Made by a program: the position numbers and the translations under genes. This document shows positions 62,919 through 64,000 of a DNA stretch of 64,000 nt, piece by piece (the first letter of the stretch is position 1; every line of letters starts with the position of its first letter). Source of the stretch: Ornithinicoccus sp045032955 (GTDB lineage Bacteria > Actinomycetota > Actinomycetes > Actinomycetales > Dermatophilaceae); the NCBI RefSeq assembly GCF_045032955.1, contig NZ_JBJFZU010000003.1, forward strand, positions 186,001 through 250,000. Direction: 5' to 3'. The notes under the pieces were generated by a model that searched no databases, was not told the origin of the DNA, and saw nothing but the letters and a program-made list of their open reading frames with translations.

Positions 62919-64000
62919 ATGACCTCCCACCCACGACGCGCTCTGCTCGCCGCCGGGACCGCCCTCGCGCTGAGCGCGACGCTGGCCGGACCCGGTCTCG
63001 CCGCGCCCGCCGGCCCCGCACCCGACCCCGCCGCCCCCGACCGGCCGACGTACACCAACGCGGTCAGCGACGCCTTCTCCGACACCTACGCCGACCCGGC
63101 GGTGATCCAGGGCAAGGACGGCTGGTGGTATGCCTACGCCACCGCCGACCCGCTCTACGCCGGGCAGGAGCCGGGCATCGGGCACATCTCCCGCACCCGG
63201 GACTGGTCGAGCTGGGAGTACGTCGGCACCATCTTCGACGACACCAACCGCCCCTCCTGGGCGGAGGAGACGGCGGGCCTCTGGGCCCCCGACATCCGCT
63301 ACGTGGACGGGCAGTACGTCCTCTACTTCACGGTCACCGACACCACCCTCAACCCCGGCGAGGACTCTGCGATCGGGGTGGCCACCTCCGCCGACCCGGC
63401 GGGCCCCTGGGTGCCGGCCGACGAGCCCATCGTGGCGCCGCGGGCGCTGGACGACGGTCGCTTCCTGTGGACCTTCGACCCGGCGGGCTTCACCAGCACC
63501 GACGGTCGTCAGTGGCTGTACTACGGCTCCTACTTCGGCGGGCTGCAGGTCACCGAGGTCAGCGCGGACGGCCTCACGCCCGTCGGTGAGCCCACCCAGG
63601 TCGCGATCGGGGACCGCTACGAGGGCGCCTACGTCGTCGAGCACGACGGCTGGTACTACCTGATGGGCTCCTCGGCCAACTGCTGCGCAGGCCCGGCCAC
63701 CGGCTACTCGGTCTTCGCCGGCCGTTCGAAGGACCCGCGCGGACCGTTCCTGGACGCCGACGGGCTGGACCTGAACGCCTCGGTGACCGGCGGCACGACC
63801 GTGCTCACCCAGAACGGCAACAGCTGGGTCGGTGCCGGCCACCACGCCGTCCTCACCGACGCGTCCGGGCAGGACTTCATCGTCTACCACGCGATCGACA
63901 AGGACGAGCCCTGGCTGACCGACCCCTTCGGCATCAACCGCCGCCCGATGCTCATCGACCGGCTCGACTGGATCGACGGCTGGCCGCGCACCAACGCCGG
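62919..64000 (+). CDS. Glycoside hydrolase family 43 protein, arabinanase-like (3' end missing)
   Basis: The gene runs off the right edge; at least 360 residues are present. A signal peptide (MTSHPRRALLAAGTALALSA..., cleaved after GLAAPA) shows it is secreted. The five-bladed beta-propeller catalytic residues appear in context: ADPAVIQ (base aspartate), WTFDPAGF, and DRYEGAYVVEHDGWYYL (acid glutamate). Together with NCCAGPATGYSVFAGRSKDP these match GH43 endo- or exo-arabinanases. ATG 62919 is favoured: AAGGAG lies 6-7 bases upstream; ATG 62913 overlaps that site. It would release arabinose oligomers for the importer just upstream. Confidence 0.9.
   Translation, partial: MTSHPRRALLAAGTALALSATLAGPGLAAPAGPAPDPAAPDRPTYTNAVSDAFSDTYADPAVIQGKDGWWYAYATADPLYAGQEPGIGHISRTRDWSSWEYVGTIFDDTNRPSWAEETAGLWAPDIRYVDGQYVLYFTVTDTTLNPGEDSAIGVATSADPAGPWVPADEPIVAPRALDDGRFLWTFDPAGFTSTDGRQWLYYGSYFGGLQVTEVSADGLTPVGEPTQVAIGDRYEGAYVVEHDGWYYLMGSSANCCAGPATGYSVFAGRSKDPRGPFLDADGLDLNASVTGGTTVLTQNGNSWVGAGHHAVLTDASGQDFIVYHAIDKDEPWLTDPFGINRRPMLIDRLDWIDGWPRTNA

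Overview
The window comes from a high-GC (about 72%) Gram-positive actinobacterium. Two mycothiol-type DinB enzymes, an F420-type flavoprotein, an IcmF mutase, leaderless genes and LacI-controlled sugar operons all point that way. A member of the Micrococcales near Intrasporangiaceae/Ornithinimicrobiaceae is my inference from general style, not from a marker gene. I see no rRNA, tRNA, CRISPR array or insertion sequence, and no gene-free stretch above 300 bases. The longest gaps (about 120-180 bases) are at 59484-59664, 19493-19651, 44962-45104, 10267-10409, 53283-53418 and 55552-55673.

Layout. 1-3770: end of a beta-glucoside ABC import operon (two permeases, GH1 beta-glucosidase, LacI regulator). 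3799-6880, minus strand: a periplasmic-binding-fold protein coupled to a eukaryote-type UGPase, and a DUF1295 membrane protein. 6982-10266: fused isobutyryl-CoA mutase IcmF. 10410-17974: a complete peptide/nickel-type ABC importer followed by a dedicated alpha/beta hydrolase and an ArsR-like regulator. 18002-25469: DEAD-box helicase with an RGG-like tail, alpha/beta hydrolase, SWIM-SNF2 helicase, mycothiol-type enzyme and an L,D-transpeptidase. 25476-34592: an L-arabinose regulon with araB, araD, araA and a ChvE/GguA/GguB-type transporter on the minus strand, divergent from a LacI-type regulator. The transporter ATPase is frameshifted near its end. 34602-42104: acyltransferase-SGNH protein, glutaryl-CoA-dehydrogenase-like enzyme, an orphan molybdopterin large subunit, a mycothiol-type enzyme and an aldo/keto reductase. 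42116-44961, minus strand: a WXG-like small protein, a large polymorphic-toxin-like protein and a probable immunity protein. 45105-49604: a tightly overlapped MpaB/2H phosphoesterase/photolyase/enoyl-reductase operon and a small acidic protein. 49614-54021: SQR-like flavoprotein, F420-type flavoprotein, a broken DUF222-HNH gene and a DUF998 protein. 54053-57418: ABC-2 exporter divergent from a DesK/DesR-like two-component system. 57504-64000: a lipid-kinase-fold protein, then a LacI regulator divergent from an ABC importer operon ending in a GH43 arabinanase cut by the window edge.

How it works together. The organism appears to forage on plant polysaccharides. The GH43 enzyme and its importer would release and take up arabino-oligosaccharides, the araBDA operon would burn the L-arabinose, and the 5' operon would handle beta-glucosides. 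Each of the three is paired with its own LacI-family regulator. The most unusual items are the toxin/immunity cassette, a photolyase that has lost its Fe-S cysteine loop, two genes broken by small indels, a recurrent TANNNT box 6-7 bases before start codons, and a strongly over-represented octamer GGTATGCC/GGCATACC.
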